From contig NZ_RXLP01000023.1 of assembly GCF_004332295.1 (NCBI RefSeq), forward strand, positions 62,001 to 126,000: a DNA stretch of 64,000 bases. Direction: 5' to 3'. The position numbers were made by a program, and so were the translations under genes. Under the pieces are notes generated by a model. It was given only the letters and a program-made list of their open reading frames with translations. It was not told the DNA's origin and made no database searches. This DNA comes from Alloscardovia theropitheci (GTDB taxonomy: Bacteria > Actinomycetota > Actinomycetes > Actinomycetales > Bifidobacteriaceae). This document shows, one piece after another, positions 63,296 through 64,000 of the stretch (the first letter of the stretch is position 1; each line of letters starts with the position of its first letter).

Positions 63296-64000
63296 CTAAG
63301 CCTCTTGAGGCCCCTGAGGATATCGCTTCATGGAATTTCCAACACGTTCTGCGACATAATCAGCGACCTTATCCAAAGCGACTCGCTCCTGATTCATCGT
63401 ATCGCGATCACGGATAGTTACTGCATGATCATCAATCGTGTCGAAATCTACGGTAATGCACAAAGGAGTTCCGATTTCGTCCTCGCGACGATAGCGACGA
63501 CCAATTGCACCTGACTCATCGTAGTCGATATTCCAATCATGCATTCGAAGTTCGGCTGCCAAATCTTGGGAGATTCCCTGAAGTTCAGGCTTCTTAGACA
63601 GAGGAAGAACTGCTGCCTTCACAGGAGCCAGGCGTGGGTCAAGACGCAAAACAGTACGAGTATCAACGCCGCCCTTAGTATTTGGAGCTTCATCAACGTC
63701 GTATGCATCGACAAGGAATGCCATCAAAGAACGGGTTAAACCTGCGGCTGGTTCGATAACATATGGAATATAACGTTCACCAGTTGCCTGATCGAAATAG
63801 CTCAAATCCTTACCGGAATGCTGTGAATGTGCAGACAAGTCATAATCTGTACGATTTGCGATACCTTCTAGTTCGCCCCAATCAGAACCCTGGAAACCGA
63901 ATTTATATTCGATATCTACTGTGCGCTTCGAGTAATGAGAGAGTTTCTCCTTTGGATGCTCGAACAAACGCAAGTTGGATTCGTCAATTCCTAAATCCGT
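63296..64000 (-). CDS. glyS: Glycyl-tRNA synthetase, single-chain type (5' end outside window)
   Basis: Charges tRNA-Gly. The visible part is the C-terminal 230 or so residues of the dimeric, single-chain enzyme: [61 protein letters not shown], and the anticodon-binding domain with [20 protein letters not shown] and [18 protein letters not shown]. The frame is open to the window edge. No start is given because it lies beyond 64000. The gene is intact as far as seen. Confidence 0.96.
   Translation of the reverse strand, partial: TDLGIDESNLRLFEHPKEKLSHYSKRTVDIEYKFGFQGSDWGELEGIANRTDYDLSAHSQHSGKDLSYFDQATGERYIPYVIEPAAGLTRSLMAFLVDAYDVDEAPNTKGGVDTRTVLRLDPRLAPVKAAVLPLSKKPELQGISQDLAAELRMHDWNIDYDESGAIGRRYRREDEIGTPLCITVDFDTIDDHAVTIRDRDTMNQERVALDKVADYVAERVGNSMKRYPQGPQEA

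Overview
The window is a bacterial chromosome segment from an actinobacterium, most likely a member of the Bifidobacteriaceae. The main evidence is the tmRNA tag peptide (AKSNRTEFALAA), the lexA / LysM-protein / nrdR block, the DivIVA, SepF and YggT genes beside ftsZ, the actinobacterial GlnA2-like glutamine synthetase and MraZ boxes before a compact division-and-cell-wall (dcw) operon. The DNA is AT-rich for that family, which would suit a Gardnerella, Alloscardovia or Scardovia-like lineage. Genus cannot be settled from sequence reading alone. I saw no rRNA, tRNA, CRISPR array, insertion sequence or prophage.

Layout. 1-5.5 kb: a sugar-uptake locus with an ABC permease (cut by the window edge) and a lipoprotein binding protein, divergent from a beta-helix protein and a ROK regulator. 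5.6-8.3 kb: two membrane-anchored surface proteins, one a DUF1524-Excalibur nuclease-like protein and one MmpS-like. 8.7-9.1 kb: tmRNA (minus strand). 9.4-24.1 kb: the dcw operon on the minus strand, in transcription order mraZ, rsmH, ftsL-like, ftsI, a MurE-like protein that has lost its catalytic motifs, murF, mraY, murD, ftsW, murG, murC, ftsQ. Four MraZ boxes precede it. 24.5-28.1 kb: a HelD-type helicase and serA. 28.2-30.1 kb: nrdR and a LysM division-inhibitor-like gene divergent from lexA across four LexA boxes. 30.2-35.2 kb: ldh, a dienelactone-hydrolase-like protein with a divergent LysR regulator, and hflX. 35.4-36.2 kb: a DinJ-YafQ toxin-antitoxin module beside a palindromic repeat. 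36.3-38.9 kb: an MFS transporter and nucleoside hydrolase under a LacI-type palindrome. 39.1-46.2 kb: a DUF6630-like protein, a YjaB-like acetyltransferase, an RsmC-like methyltransferase and the HrpA helicase. 46.3-50.6 kb: a tiny membrane protein, glnA, and a cluster of small unknown genes with a tandem duplication. 50.7-59.7 kb: dnaE, rluD, lspA, divIVA, then yggT, sepF, ftsZ. 60.2-64 kb: an orphan AbiEi/DUF559-like gene flanked by palindromic repeats, dusB, and the 3' part of glyS.

How it fits together. Much of the window serves cell-wall synthesis and division: precursor ligases, lipid II synthesis, the septal synthase pair, the Z-ring and its anchors, polar DivIVA, and an SOS-linked division brake. 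The least explained parts are the pseudoenzyme-like MurE protein, the four-gene cluster at 48.0-49.8 kb, the dispersed TGGGTA...TACCCA palindromic repeat near the accessory genes, and an Asn-to-His change in the T7 loop of FtsZ.
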